Shown here: positions 20,889-28,801 of the stretch, piece by piece
Numbering within the stretch: the stretch's first letter is position 1
Layout: each line of letters opens with the position of its first letter
NCBI RefSeq assembly: GCF_002910905.1
Contig: NZ_NEUE01000307.1
Span: 1-64,000, forward strand
DNA: 64,000 bases
Direction: 5' to 3'
DNA from: Streptomyces sp. SM11
GTDB taxonomy: Bacteria; Actinomycetota; Actinomycetes; Streptomycetales; Streptomycetaceae
Made by a program: the position numbers and the translations under genes
The notes under the pieces: model-generated
Database searches by the model: none
Told to the model about the DNA's origin: nothing
The model's input: only the letters and a program-made list of their open reading frames with translations

Positions 20889-20942
20889 CCCTTGGCACGG
20901 TTCACACGGCCGTGGCCGTGCGAACGGAATGTGCCAAGGGGA
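20889..20942 (-). terminator. Large hairpin between clpP2 and clpX
   Basis: The outer stem is a perfect CCCCTTGGCAC / GTGCCAAGGGG. The inner stem GTTCACACGGCC / GGCCGTGCGAAC has one mismatch and a 2-nt loop. The 54-nt structure starts 11 bp after the clpP2 stop. It could terminate the clpP1-clpP2 transcript or set the level of read-through into clpX. Confidence 0.65.
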
Positions 20943-20952
20943 AAGACCGACG

Positions 20953-21726
20953 TCAGACCGATGCGCCCGCGGTGGTCTTGCGGGTGGAAACGATCTGGTC
21001 GACCAGACCGTACGCCAGGGCGTCCTCGGCCGTGAGGATCTTGTCGCGCTCGATGTCCTCGCTGATCTTCTCCAGCGGGGTCGTCGAGTGCCGGGCCAGC
21101 ATCTCCTCCAGCTGCGTGCGCATGCGGAGGATCTCGTTGGCCGCGATCTCCAGGTCGGAGAGCTGCTCGCGGCCCGTCTGCGAGGACGGCTGGTGGATGA
21201 GCACCCGGGCGTGCGGGAGCGCCATGCGCTTGCCCGGGGTGCCCGCGGCGAGCAGGACGGCGGCGGCGGAGGCCGCCTGGCCCATGCAGACCGTCTGGAT
21301 GTCCGGCTTCACGAACTGCATCGTGTCGTAGATCGCGGTGAGCGCGGTGAACGAGCCGCCGGGGCTGTTGATGTAGATCGAGATGTCGCGGTCGGGGTCC
21401 ATCGACTCCAGGCACAGCAGCTGCGCCATGACGTCGTTGGCCGAGGCGTCGTCGATCTGGACGCCCAGGAAGATCACGCGCTCCTCGAAGAGCTTCGCGT
21501 ACGGGTCGTACTCGCGCACACCCTGCGAGGTGCGCTCCACGAAGCGCGGGACGACGTAGCGGTTGTCCACCTGCGGGCCGGTGTAGAGGCCGCTCGCGGA
21601 GGCGCCGGTGTAGTTGTTCATGTGGGTCTTCACCATCCTGGTGGCGTTCTGGGGCTGGAGGTCTCGGCGTACGAGAGGGTCGTGCGGGAGTGGTGCCGAT
21701 GGTCCGGTGGATACCGGATCAGGCAC
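20953..21726 (-). CDS. clpP2: ATP-dependent Clp protease proteolytic subunit ClpP2
   Basis: 257 residues from a GTG that overlaps the end of clpP1 by 8 bp. The serine protease triad context is visible (CMGQAASAAAVLLAAG with the active Ser; RVLIHQPSSQTG with the His). In actinobacteria ClpP1 and ClpP2 form mixed rings. The first 35 residues (MPDPVSTGPSAPLPHDPLVRRDLQ) are not conserved, so the real start may be the ATG at 21636 or 21621. I kept the GTG because it implies translational coupling. Compared with ClpP1 it has a longer N-terminus (YVVPRFVERTSQGVREYDPYAKLFEERVIFLG). Confidence 0.93.
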   Translation of the reverse strand: MPDPVSTGPSAPLPHDPLVRRDLQPQNATRMVKTHMNNYTGASASGLYTGPQVDNRYVVPRFVERTSQGVREYDPYAKLFEERVIFLGVQIDDASANDVMAQLLCLESMDPDRDISIYINSPGGSFTALTAIYDTMQFVKPDIQTVCMGQAASAAAVLLAAGTPGKRMALPHARVLIHQPSSQTGREQLSDLEIAANEILRMRTQLEEMLARHSTTPLEKISEDIERDKILTAEDALAYGLVDQIVSTRKTTAGASV

Positions 21727-22336
21727 CGGTGCCGCCGCCGCCCGGGATGCCCGACGCGACCGTGATGATCTCGTCGATGAGGCCGTAGTCCTTGGCCTCC
21801 TCCGCCGTGTACCAGCGGTCGCGGTCGCCGTCGCGGATGATCGTCTCGACGGTCTGGCCGGAGTGGCGGGCGGTGATCTCCGCCATCCGCGTCTTGGTGC
21901 GGAGCAGGTACTCGGCCTGGATCTTGATGTCCGAGGCGGTGCCGCCGATACCGGCCGAACCCTGGTGCATGAGGATGTCGGTGTTCGGGAGCGCGAAGCG
22001 CTTGCCCGCGGCGCCGCCGGTGAGCAGGAACTGGCCCATGGAGGCGGCCATGCCCATGCCGATGGTGACGACGTCGTTGGGGATGTACTGCATGGTGTCG
22101 TAGACCGCCATGCCGGCCGTCACCGAACCACCGGGGCTGTTGATGTAGAGGTAGATGTCCTTGTCCGGATCAGCGGCAAGGAGGAGAAGCTGGGCGGTGA
22201 TCTTGTTGGCGATGTCATCGTCGACCTGCTGACCGAGGAAGATGATGCGCTCGCCGAGCAGTCGGCTGTAGACCTGGTCACCGAGGCCTCCACCGAGGGA
22301 CGGCTCTCCGGCGGCGTAGGGCATCAGATTCGTCAC
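21719..22336 (-). CDS. clpP1: ATP-dependent Clp protease proteolytic subunit ClpP1
   Basis: 205 residues. Catalytic Ser in GMGMAASMGQFLL and His in DILMHQGSAGIGG are present, with the SPGGSVTAGMAVYDTMQYI oxyanion region. The C-terminus ends in a Gly-rich tail (GIPGGGGTGA). The GTG start has GGTGG a few bases upstream; an ATG four codons in is the alternative. It is the first gene of clpP1-clpP2, with a ClgR-type box 136 bp before the start. In streptomycetes clpP1 is required for normal aerial growth (established knowledge). Confidence 0.95.
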   Translation of the reverse strand: MTNLMPYAAGEPSLGGGLGDQVYSRLLGERIIFLGQQVDDDIANKITAQLLLLAADPDKDIYLYINSPGGSVTAGMAVYDTMQYIPNDVVTIGMGMAASMGQFLLTGGAAGKRFALPNTDILMHQGSAGIGGTASDIKIQAEYLLRTKTRMAEITARHSGQTVETIIRDGDRDRWYTAEEAKDYGLIDEIITVASGIPGGGGTGA

Positions 22337-22471
22337 GTATCCACCTGCTCGTCTCTGACGGCTCCGGCCGTCTCAGCGTCTTCGTACCGGGCGGGTGAAG
22401 CCACTGCCCCACCCTTCCTCTTCATGGACCCTAACGCGCAGGTGGGACAACGCCATCCCGCTTCCGCAACT

Positions 22472-22485
22472 GTTCGCTGGGAGCG
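22472..22485. promoter_or_regulatory. ClgR-type activator box upstream of clpP1
   Basis: GTTCGCTGGGAGCG fits the published streptomycete ClgR consensus GTTCGC-N5-GCG exactly. ClgR activates clpP1P2, lon and its own gene. The site is 136 bp upstream of the clpP1 start codon, in the gap between the tig terminator and clpP1. Confidence 0.75.
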
Positions 22486-22553
22486 CAAGGTCCGCAGTGG
22501 GCACAAGAGTTCCGGGGCCGCACAGCGATCGTGGGACGCGACGGGGATACGGC

Positions 22554-22590
22554 GACGGGCCCCGGACGCGTGGTGCGTCCGGGGCCCGTC
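22554..22590 (-). terminator. tig terminator hairpin
   Basis: A perfect 16-bp stem (GACGGGCCCCGGACGC and its complement) with a 5-nt loop, 43 bp after the tig stop. Confidence 0.85.
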
Positions 22591-22633
22591 GTGCCGGTCG
22601 GCGCGGAGGCCGTCCTGCGGATCGGGACGAGGC

Positions 22634-24043
22634 TCAGGCCTCGTTCTTCTCCTCGGCCTTGCCCTCCGCCTTGTCCTCGGCGGCGGCCTCGGCCGGCTCC
22701 GTGGTCTCGGCGGCGGCCTCGGCCGGCTCGTCCTCGTCCTCGAGGTCGACGACCTCACCGTTGGTGTCGACGACCTTGGCGGCCTCGACGACAACAGCGA
22801 GCGCCTTGCCACGGGCGACCTCGCCGACGAGCATCGGCACCTGGCCACCCTCGACGACCGCCTGGGCGAACTGGTCGGGGCTCATGCCGGAGGACTGCGC
22901 GCGCCGCATGAGGTGCTCGGTGAGCTCCTCCTGGTTGACGTTCAGCTTCTCCTTGTTGACGAGCTCGTCCAGGATGAACTGGGTCTTGATGCCCTTGATG
23001 GCCTGCTCGGAGGTCTCGTTCTCGAACTCCTCCAGGGTCTTGCCCTGGATCTCGAGGTACTTCTCGATGTCGAGACCCATCTGGCCGAGCTGGTGGTGCT
23101 CCAGGTTGTGCTTGCGGGTCTGGACCTCGTCCGCGAGCAGCTTCTCCGGGATCGGGACCTCGGCGAGCTTCAGCAGCTCCTCAAGGACCCGCTCCTGGGC
23201 CTGGGTGGCCTGGTCGTACTGCTTGGTGGACTCCAGGCGCTTGCGGCTGTCGGCCTTCAGCTCCTCCAGCGTGTCGAACTCGCTGGCCATCTGGGCGAAG
23301 TCGTCGTCCAGCTCGGGGAGCTCACGGGCGGCGACGGCGGTGACCTTGACGGCGACCTCCGCGGCCTTGCCCTCGGCGGAGCCGCCCTTCAGCTCGGAGG
23401 TGAAGGTGGCCTCGCCACCGGCCTCCAGGCCGGTCACGGCCTCGTCGATGCCGTCGAGGAGCTCGCCGGAACCGATGGTGTACGAGACACCTTCGGCCAC
23501 GCCGTCCTCCAGGATCTCGCCGTCGACCTTGGCCTCCAGGTCGATGGTGACGACGTCGCCGTCGGCGGCGGCGCGCTCGACCGGGTTGGTGGCGGCGAAG
23601 CGCTCACGGAGCTGCTCCACGGCCTTCTCGACCTCTTCGTCGGTGACCTCAAGGGCGTCGACGGTGACCTCGATGCCGGAGTAGTCCGGGATCTCGATCT
23701 CGGGGCGTACGTCAACCTCGGCGGTGAAGGCCAGCAGCTCGCCGTCCTTCAGCTCGGTGATGTCGACCTCGGGCTGGCCGAGGACGTTCAGCTCACCCTC
23801 GTTGACCGCCTCGGTGTAGAACTTCGGGAGGGCGTCGTTGACGGCCTCCTCCAGCACCGCACCGCGGCCGAACCGCTGGTCGATGACCCGGGCAGGGATC
23901 TTGCCCTTGCGGAAGCCCTTCACCGTGACCTGCTGGTTGATCTTCTTGTACGCCGCGTCGAGGCTGTCCTTGAGCTCCTCGAAGGGCACCTCAATGCTGA
24001 GCCGAACCCGAGTCGGGTTCAGGGTCTCCACGGCGCTCTTCAC
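22634..24043 (-). CDS. tig: Trigger factor (ribosome-associated chaperone, peptidyl-prolyl isomerase)
   Basis: 469 residues from GTG at 24043, with AAGGAGA seven bases before it. The ribosome-binding loop is present (TVKGFRKGKIPARVIDQRFG, near residue 45). The FKBP-type isomerase domain lies at about residues 150-245 (DGDVVTIDLEAKVDGEILEDG), followed by the helical arms. The last 35 residues are an acidic Ala/Glu-rich tail with a repeated TxEPAEAAAE unit, typical of streptomycete trigger factors. The gene sits upstream of clpP1 in the same direction, with a strong terminator between, so it is probably its own unit. Confidence 0.95.
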   Translation of the reverse strand: MKSAVETLNPTRVRLSIEVPFEELKDSLDAAYKKINQQVTVKGFRKGKIPARVIDQRFGRGAVLEEAVNDALPKFYTEAVNEGELNVLGQPEVDITELKDGELLAFTAEVDVRPEIEIPDYSGIEVTVDALEVTDEEVEKAVEQLRERFAATNPVERAAADGDVVTIDLEAKVDGEILEDGVAEGVSYTIGSGELLDGIDEAVTGLEAGGEATFTSELKGGSAEGKAAEVAVKVTAVAARELPELDDDFAQMASEFDTLEELKADSRKRLESTKQYDQATQAQERVLEELLKLAEVPIPEKLLADEVQTRKHNLEHHQLGQMGLDIEKYLEIQGKTLEEFENETSEQAIKGIKTQFILDELVNKEKLNVNQEELTEHLMRRAQSSGMSPDQFAQAVVEGGQVPMLVGEVARGKALAVVVEAAKVVDTNGEVVDLEDEDEPAEAAAETTEPAEAAAEDKAEGKAEEKNEA

Positions 24044-24195
24044 GGTTCGGTCTCCTTGGGGCTGACTTCTTGGGGTTCTGCTGGGCCGCCGAATGGCGGC
24101 TTCGCGGACCGAGCCCGGTACATCAGACACACGGGCACGCATTTTGCATAGTAACGGCAAGGGGGAGGACTCCCACAATGCGATCTTGCTGGTGG

Positions 24196-24269
24196 TCGGG
24201 GTGGCCGGATTCGAACCGACGACCTTCCGCTCCCAAAGCGGACGCGCTACCAAGCTGCGCCACACCCCG
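24196..24269 (-). tRNA. tRNA-Pro, anticodon TGG
   Basis: 74-nt cloverleaf read on the minus strand. The acceptor stem CGGGGTG / CACCCCG pairs fully, with discriminator A. The anticodon stem TCCGC / GCGGA encloses loop TTTGGGA, and the T arm has GGTTCGAATCC. No CCA is encoded. It lies 152 bp upstream of tig. Confidence 0.97.
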
Positions 24270-24478
24270 TCGGTGCGACACGTAGGGTACATGCACGGGA
24301 GCCGTGGGTCCGCCGCTTTACGGAGCAGCGCCACCGGGTCCGGCCCGTATCCCCGTATCCCGGCCCAGGTCCGATCCGGGTTCGGTCCGGCGGTCGGCAC
24401 AACAGGTGTGCGAGCACCGCCGCCGACCCGCTACGATGCTCCTCGTGCCGCGGTCCACGGACCTGCGGTGCGCCGCTT

Positions 24479-24549
24479 GCGGGCGTAGCTCAATGGTAGA
24501 GCCCTAGTCTTCCAAACTAGCTACGCGGGTTCGATTCCCGTCGCCCGCT
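24479..24549 (+). tRNA. tRNA-Gly, anticodon TCC
   Basis: 71-nt cloverleaf. The acceptor stem GCGGGCG / CGCCCGC is followed by discriminator T. The anticodon stem CTAGT / ACTAG encloses CTTCCAA, and the T arm has GGTTCGATTCC. A TACGAT at 24432-24437 is a fair -10 box. It is divergent from tRNA-Pro; the 209 bp between them hold no gene. Confidence 0.97.
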
Positions 24550-24558
24550 CCACGCAGT

Positions 24559-24599
24559 CGAGGGCCGGGCCGGAGGATGATCCTCCGGCCCGGCCCTCG
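24559..24599. terminator. Terminator after tRNA-Gly, also facing the 64-residue gene
   Basis: A perfect 19-bp stem (CGAGGGCCGGGCCGGAGGA and its complement) with a 3-nt loop, 9 bp after the tRNA and 34 bp past the stop of the convergent small gene. Confidence 0.9.
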
Positions 24600-24633
24600 C
24601 GCGTTGCGGGCCCCGGACGCCGGGTCACGGGCC

Positions 24634-24828
24634 TCAGAAGCTGATCTGGTTGATGGTGTCGGCTATCGAGTTCATGAACCTGTTGATCGACGGGGCCATG
24701 CCGGTCGACGCCAGGAAGAAGCCGAAGAGCACGGCGACGACCGCGGGACCGGCCTTGATGGAGCCGCCACGGATCATTACCACCAGGATGACCGCGAACA
24801 GCAGCACCATAGACAGTGAAATAGCCAC
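24634..24828 (-). CDS. Conserved small membrane protein, 64 residues
   Basis: Two hydrophobic stretches (residues 4-20 and 27-43) joined by RGGSIKAGP, then a short amphipathic tail ending NSIADTINQISF. GTG start with GAGGG about ten bases upstream. Small proteins of this form are conserved in streptomycetes, but I know no function. The 509 bp upstream hold no other gene. Confidence 0.7.
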   Translation of the reverse strand: MAISLSMVLLFAVILVVMIRGGSIKAGPAVVAVLFGFFLASTGMAPSINRFMNSIADTINQISF

Positions 24829-25337
24829 GTCTGATCACACCCTCGGTCGGTCCGCCTTGCCGGCCCGGAAGCGTGCACCGCCGCGCGCCCCGTCACCCCT
24901 ATCGTGCCACCAACTCCCCCGTGGTTGCTGCCGGGTGACAGAACGGAGTGGCGGGATCCCGCCATCCTTCACGGGCCGGTGCGGGCGCGGCGACAGCCAC
25001 CGGGCAACCCCCTCCCCGCCCCGTGCGCGGTGAGCGCCCGGAGTGCCCGGGAGCCGCGCCGCGCTCGCGCTTTCTGTGTGCCGGCTGTGAAATTCCCGCA
25101 GCCGAATATCCACCGCAGCGATCGTTTCCGCATCCCCACACTTCATTCACAGCCAATTGACGGCATGGATGCGACGTAATTCACTCCGGTCAACAGCCTG
25201 CCGGTATGCCCCATTTGAGCAGGACCAAGGGTGTCATAACGGGCAGCGCTCGATGGATTCACATTCGAATAGAGGGCAACACGCGATATCTTCCCGTAGT
25301 TTTACGCCAGGCAATCGACCGGTCTAAGGTGCCTTAG
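24829..25337. other. 509-bp divergent gap with possible operator at its right end
   Basis: No credible coding sequence. The right 160 bp are clearly less GC-rich than the surroundings and should hold the acyltransferase promoter. A perfect palindrome CTAAGGTGCCTTAG (25324-25337) directly abuts the acyltransferase ATG and contains its likely Shine-Dalgarno (AAGGTG). Confidence 0.5.
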
Positions 25338-26504
25338 ATGTTCCAAGCTCCGAGCGTATTCCAAAGGGCCCCGCTCCCCCCGGCGACCCGGGAGCCGGAG
25401 CCCAGACACGAGCAGACGCCCACCGCCACGGCCCTCCTGCCCGCCCCCGAGCCCGGTGCGCCGGGCGCAGCCGCTCCGGCGCCCGCGGCGGCGAGGAAGC
25501 GCGATCCCTACTTCGACAATGTGAAGTATCTGGCCATCGTTCTCGTCGCGGTGGCGCACGCCTGGGAACCCGTGATGGACGGCAGTCGCACCACCCGGGC
25601 GCTGTACATGATCGTGTACACGTTCCACATGCCGGCCTTCATCCTCATCTCCGGCTATTTCTCGCGGTCGTTCGATATGACACCGTCCAAGGTGAAGCGG
25701 CTGATCACCTCGGTCGCGGTGCCGTACGTGCTGTTCGAGACGGCCTATTCGCTCTTCAGGCGGTACGCGGACGATTCGCCCGACACGGCGATCAGCCTGA
25801 TCGACCCGTTCTTCCTGACCTGGTTCCTGATCGCCCTGTTCGTCTGGCGGGTGACCACGCCGATCTGGCGCACGCTGCGCCATCCGCTGCCCGTGGCGCT
25901 CGCCATCGCCGCGCTCGCCTCCGTCTCCCCCGACATCGGCGACGACCTCGATCTCCAGCGGGTGCTGCAGTTCCTGCCGTTCTTCGTGCTCGGTCTGCTG
26001 ATGAAGCCCGAGCACTTCCAACTGGTCAGACGGCGCGAGGTGCGGCTGCTGTCCGTACCGCTGTTCGCCGGGGCGCTGCTCTTCGCGTACTGGGTCGCCC
26101 CGCACATGCGGCTCGGCTGGCTCTACCGCGCCAACAGCGCGCAGGAGATGGACGCCCCGTGGTGGTCGGGCGCTGTGATGACGCTCGGGATGTTCGGCTG
26201 CGCCCTGGCGCTGACGGTCGGCTTCCTGGCCTGGGTCCCCGGCCGGGCCAGGTGGTTCACGGTGCTCGGCGCCGGCACGATCTGCGGCTATCTGCTGCAC
26301 GGCTTCCTGATCAAGGGGGCCGAGTACGCGGGGCTGTTCGACCGCTACACCTGGCTCTCCGGCCCGGCCGGACTGGTCGTCGTCTCGCTCGTGGCGGCGG
26401 TGGCCGTGACGCTCATGTGTACCCCGCCGGTGGGGCGCGCCCTGAAGTGGGCCACCGAGCCGGACATGGCGTGGGCGTTCCGGAAGGACCCCGCGAAGCG
26501 CTGA
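25338..26504 (+). CDS. Acyltransferase family 3 membrane protein
   Basis: 388 residues. A Pro/Ala-rich cytosolic N-terminus (about 50 residues) leads into KRDPYFDNVKYLAIVLVAVAHAW, the conserved start of the Acyltransferase_3 (OafA/fucose 4-O-acetyltransferase) fold, with its His. YTFHMPAFILISGYFSRSF and eight to ten membrane helices follow. Such enzymes acetylate or acylate envelope sugars. The substrate is unknown. The C-terminus is a short cytosolic tail. It is a single-gene unit, ended by a bidirectional hairpin. Confidence 0.88.
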   Translation: MFQAPSVFQRAPLPPATREPEPRHEQTPTATALLPAPEPGAPGAAAPAPAAARKRDPYFDNVKYLAIVLVAVAHAWEPVMDGSRTTRALYMIVYTFHMPAFILISGYFSRSFDMTPSKVKRLITSVAVPYVLFETAYSLFRRYADDSPDTAISLIDPFFLTWFLIALFVWRVTTPIWRTLRHPLPVALAIAALASVSPDIGDDLDLQRVLQFLPFFVLGLLMKPEHFQLVRRREVRLLSVPLFAGALLFAYWVAPHMRLGWLYRANSAQEMDAPWWSGAVMTLGMFGCALALTVGFLAWVPGRARWFTVLGAGTICGYLLHGFLIKGAEYAGLFDRYTWLSGPAGLVVVSLVAAVAVTLMCTPPVGRALKWATEPDMAWAFRKDPAKR

Positions 26505-26565
26505 GCTCTCGGCGGTCCGGCCGTTCGCGGGCGGGCCGCCGCGCTCCTCGCCGACTCCCCTCCCC

Positions 26566-26601
26566 CTGATCCACCCGACGGCCCGGCCGCGGGTGGATCA
26601 G
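26566..26601. terminator. Bidirectional hairpin between the acyltransferase and HD genes
   Basis: A perfect 12-bp stem (CTGATCCACCCG and its complement) with a 12-nt loop. It contains the stop codon of the convergent HD-domain gene. Confidence 0.75.
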
Positions 26602-27088
26602 TGCGTCTCCGGGTTGGCCGGATTCTTTCGGTCCGGGGGTGATTCATCGCCGACCAGCCCCAAGAGGCCCCGCACCTGCGCATACTTCGCCGTCAGCCGG
26701 GTACGCGTCGCCGCGTCCAGGACCGCGAGGCGGGCGGGATCCGCGTTGTGGGCGAGGTCCGCCTCCTTGACGAGCAGTGCGCCCGGGGTCGCCAGGATCC
26801 GCGCGGCGTACGAGGACAGTTCCTCGCCCGGCCGCTTGGTCACCGCCAGGACCATGTCCTTCACCCGCTGCGGCAGGGCGGCCGCCGGACGGAGAGCGCG
26901 TCGTCCTCGACCGCGTCGTGCAGCCAGGCCGCCGCGATCTGCCCGTCGTCGCCGCCCCGCACCCGTACACCTTCGGCCACTGCCGCCAGGTGTTCCACGT
27001 ACGGGCGGCCCGCCTTGTCGGTCTGCCGGGCATGGGCCTCTCGGGCGATGGACTCCACCTCGGAGACGCTCAGATCGTGTTCCGTCAT
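26598..27088 (-). pseudogene. HD-domain phosphohydrolase, frameshifted
   Basis: From ATG 27088 one frame reads MTEHDLSVSEVESIAREAHA and KAGRPYVEHLAAVAEGV ... AAAWLHDAVEDDALS, with the His-Asp pair of an HD (SpoT/RelA-hydrolase-like) domain. It then hits a stop at about 26861. Another frame carries the rest: LPQRVKDMVLAVTKRPGEELSSYAARILATPG and VKEADLAHNADPARLAVLD, ending at 26600. The two halves form one typical small HD hydrolase of about 150 residues. The break falls near 26880-26900, and a small deletion there, not a multiple of three, is the likely lesion. A sequencing error is possible. Confidence 0.75.
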
Positions 27089-27189
27089 GGGCCGACCCCA
27101 CGACCGCGCCGAGAGATATGAGACGACAATTTGACAGGTTCATGCTTGCAGTGTCAATCGTTCGGTAAACTAATTACTGATGGACTCTT

Positions 27190-27415
27190 AATGCTCCCTT
27201 GGCTCGCTCTTGACCGACCCCGAAGGACCAGGCTCATCGGACACGCAGACACCCTGCCATGGGTGGCGCCTTCCTGGCCGCTACCGTCCTCGCCCGCCTC
27301 GGCGGCCGCATCGGGCTGCACTGGCGCCGGACGCTCGCACTCCGGCCGGCCCGCAACCTGCCAGGCGGCCGCGAGAAGGACGAGGACCAGGGACAGATAC
27401 CGGTGTTCGGTCTGA
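27190..27415 (+). pseudogene. Possible remnant of an MFS transporter
   Basis: The 355-bp gap 27089-27443 has no intact gene. In it, ADTLPWV followed one base out of frame by GGAFLAATVLARLGG resembles the last helix of MFS drug transporters (typically LPWVGAAFLAA...). The 5' side has a TTGACA / TGTCAA inverted repeat (27131-27157) and an AT-rich patch that could be an old promoter or operator. The call is weak and rests on a short match from memory. Confidence 0.25.
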
Positions 27416-27443
27416 GAAGCACCGGACGACGGAGAGGGGGCGC

Positions 27444-28589
27444 TCAGGCCCGGCGGGAGAGCAGCAGCAGGGCCCGGTCGTCGTTGACGTCCTTGGCGCA
27501 GGCCTCGATCAGATGCCAGGCCGCGCCCTCGAAGCCGGTGGAGACATAGCGGTCGGCCTCGCCCGTCAGCCGGTCGATGCCCTCGGCGATGTCCCGGTCG
27601 GCGGCCTCCACCAGACCGTCGGTGAACAGCATCAGCACGTCGCCGGGCGCGAGCGATCCCTTCACCGCGTCGAACTCGGCCCCGTCGTAGACGCCGAGCA
27701 GGGGCCCCTCCCCGGACTTCTCCTCCCACTGCCCACTGCCCGCGTGCAGTTGGAGGGCGGGCGGATGGCCTGCGGAGTAGATCTCGTAGTCGCCCGATTC
27801 CAGGTCCAGCACCAGGTGGATCGAGGTGGCGAAGCCCTCGTCCCAGTCCTGGCGCAGCAGATAGCCGTTGGCGGCGGGCAGGAAGGCGTGCGGGGGCAGC
27901 GAGCCGAGCAGCCCGCCGAAGGCGCCGGACAGCAGCAGGGCCCGGGAGCCCGCGTCCATGCCCTTGCCGGAGACGTCGGTGAGGACGGCCTCCAGGGTGC
28001 GGCCCCCGTGGGTACGGGCCGCGACGACGAAGTCTCCGGAGAACGACTGGCCGCCGGCCGGGCGCAGGGCCATCTCGCGGTGCCAGCCCTGGGGCAGCCG
28101 GGGCAGGGCGCTCTGGACCCGGATGCGTTCGCGCAGGTCGAAGAGCATCGTGCCGCCGCGCCGCCAGGGCACGCCGACCCGGGCCCGGAACTGGGCGAGG
28201 ACCAGCCCGAAGAATCCGCAGGCGGCGACCACGAGCACGGTGCCCGGAGTGACCCGGGCGGGGCCGTCCAGGTACGGGCCGAGGGTGAGCGCCTCGACGA
28301 TCAGCGCGCCGGCGGCCGTCGCGTACAGGCCCAGCAGGCTGGCGGGGCGCAGCAGCAGGCCGCCCGCCACGATGGGCAGGGCGAGTGCGGCCGGGTCGAT
28401 CCAGACCGGGCTGACGACGGTGGCGAAGGTGATGGCCGGGATCGTCAGCAGCAGGCCGGCCAGGGCGATCCAGTCGGAGCCGTCGCCACGGAAGTAGTCG
28501 ACCCCGGATTTGCGCAGGCCGATGCGGGCCCGGTGCACGTTTCTGCGCCACCGGGCCCAGAAGTCGTCTACTCCTCCGCTACGGGCCAC
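27444..28589 (-). CDS. PP2C-type (SpoIIE-like) serine phosphatase with membrane N-terminus
   Basis: 381 residues from GTG 28589. About five hydrophobic helices span residues 35-140. The SpoIIE/PP2C domain follows, with metal-binding segments SGDFVVAARTHGG ... AVLTDVSGKGMDAG, the YSAGHPPALQL motif, and DVLMLFTDGLVEA near the C-terminus. Such phosphatases act on phospho-anti-anti-sigma factors. The partner is not encoded next to it. The frame is open to an ATG at 28694, but only the GTG has an AAGG at reasonable spacing. It is downstream of, and possibly independent from, the nei-rpiB genes. Confidence 0.87.
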   Translation of the reverse strand: MARSGGVDDFWARWRRNVHRARIGLRKSGVDYFRGDGSDWIALAGLLLTIPAITFATVVSPVWIDPAALALPIVAGGLLLRPASLLGLYATAAGALIVEALTLGPYLDGPARVTPGTVLVVAACGFFGLVLAQFRARVGVPWRRGGTMLFDLRERIRVQSALPRLPQGWHREMALRPAGGQSFSGDFVVAARTHGGRTLEAVLTDVSGKGMDAGSRALLLSGAFGGLLGSLPPHAFLPAANGYLLRQDWDEGFATSIHLVLDLESGDYEIYSAGHPPALQLHAGSGQWEEKSGEGPLLGVYDGAEFDAVKGSLAPGDVLMLFTDGLVEAADRDIAEGIDRLTGEADRYVSTGFEGAAWHLIEACAKDVNDDRALLLLSRRA

Positions 28590-28754
28590 TGCCGGGACCT
28601 TATCCACCCGAACGCGTCCGGTGCAGGGGGACCCCGGTGACAATGCGCTCGAAATGGGGTCGTCCGCGCGCCGGAACCCTGTTCCGCGTGGCATATGACA
28701 CGGTTCCGGCGGGGTGCGGGCGGGGCGCGTGAGCGGATGCCGCCCGCCGGTTCT

Positions 28755-28801
28755 TCAGCCGCCGGAGGCGCCCGGGTGCTCAGCCGCCGGAGGGGCCCGG
28801 G
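28755..28801. repeat. Duplication spanning the nei stop codon
   Basis: Two 22-bp near-copies (28755-28776 and 28780-28801, one mismatch) of TCAGCCGCCGGAGG followed by (C/G)GCCCGGG. On the minus strand the first-encountered copy contains the TGA of nei and the second repeats the same final codons and another TGA. Confidence 0.7.

Noticed and set aside
20901..20926. Second ClgR box before clpX (GTTC ... GCGAAC)
   Set aside because: The spacing does not fit GTTCGC-N5-GCG; the sequence is better explained as the inner stem of the hairpin after clpP2.
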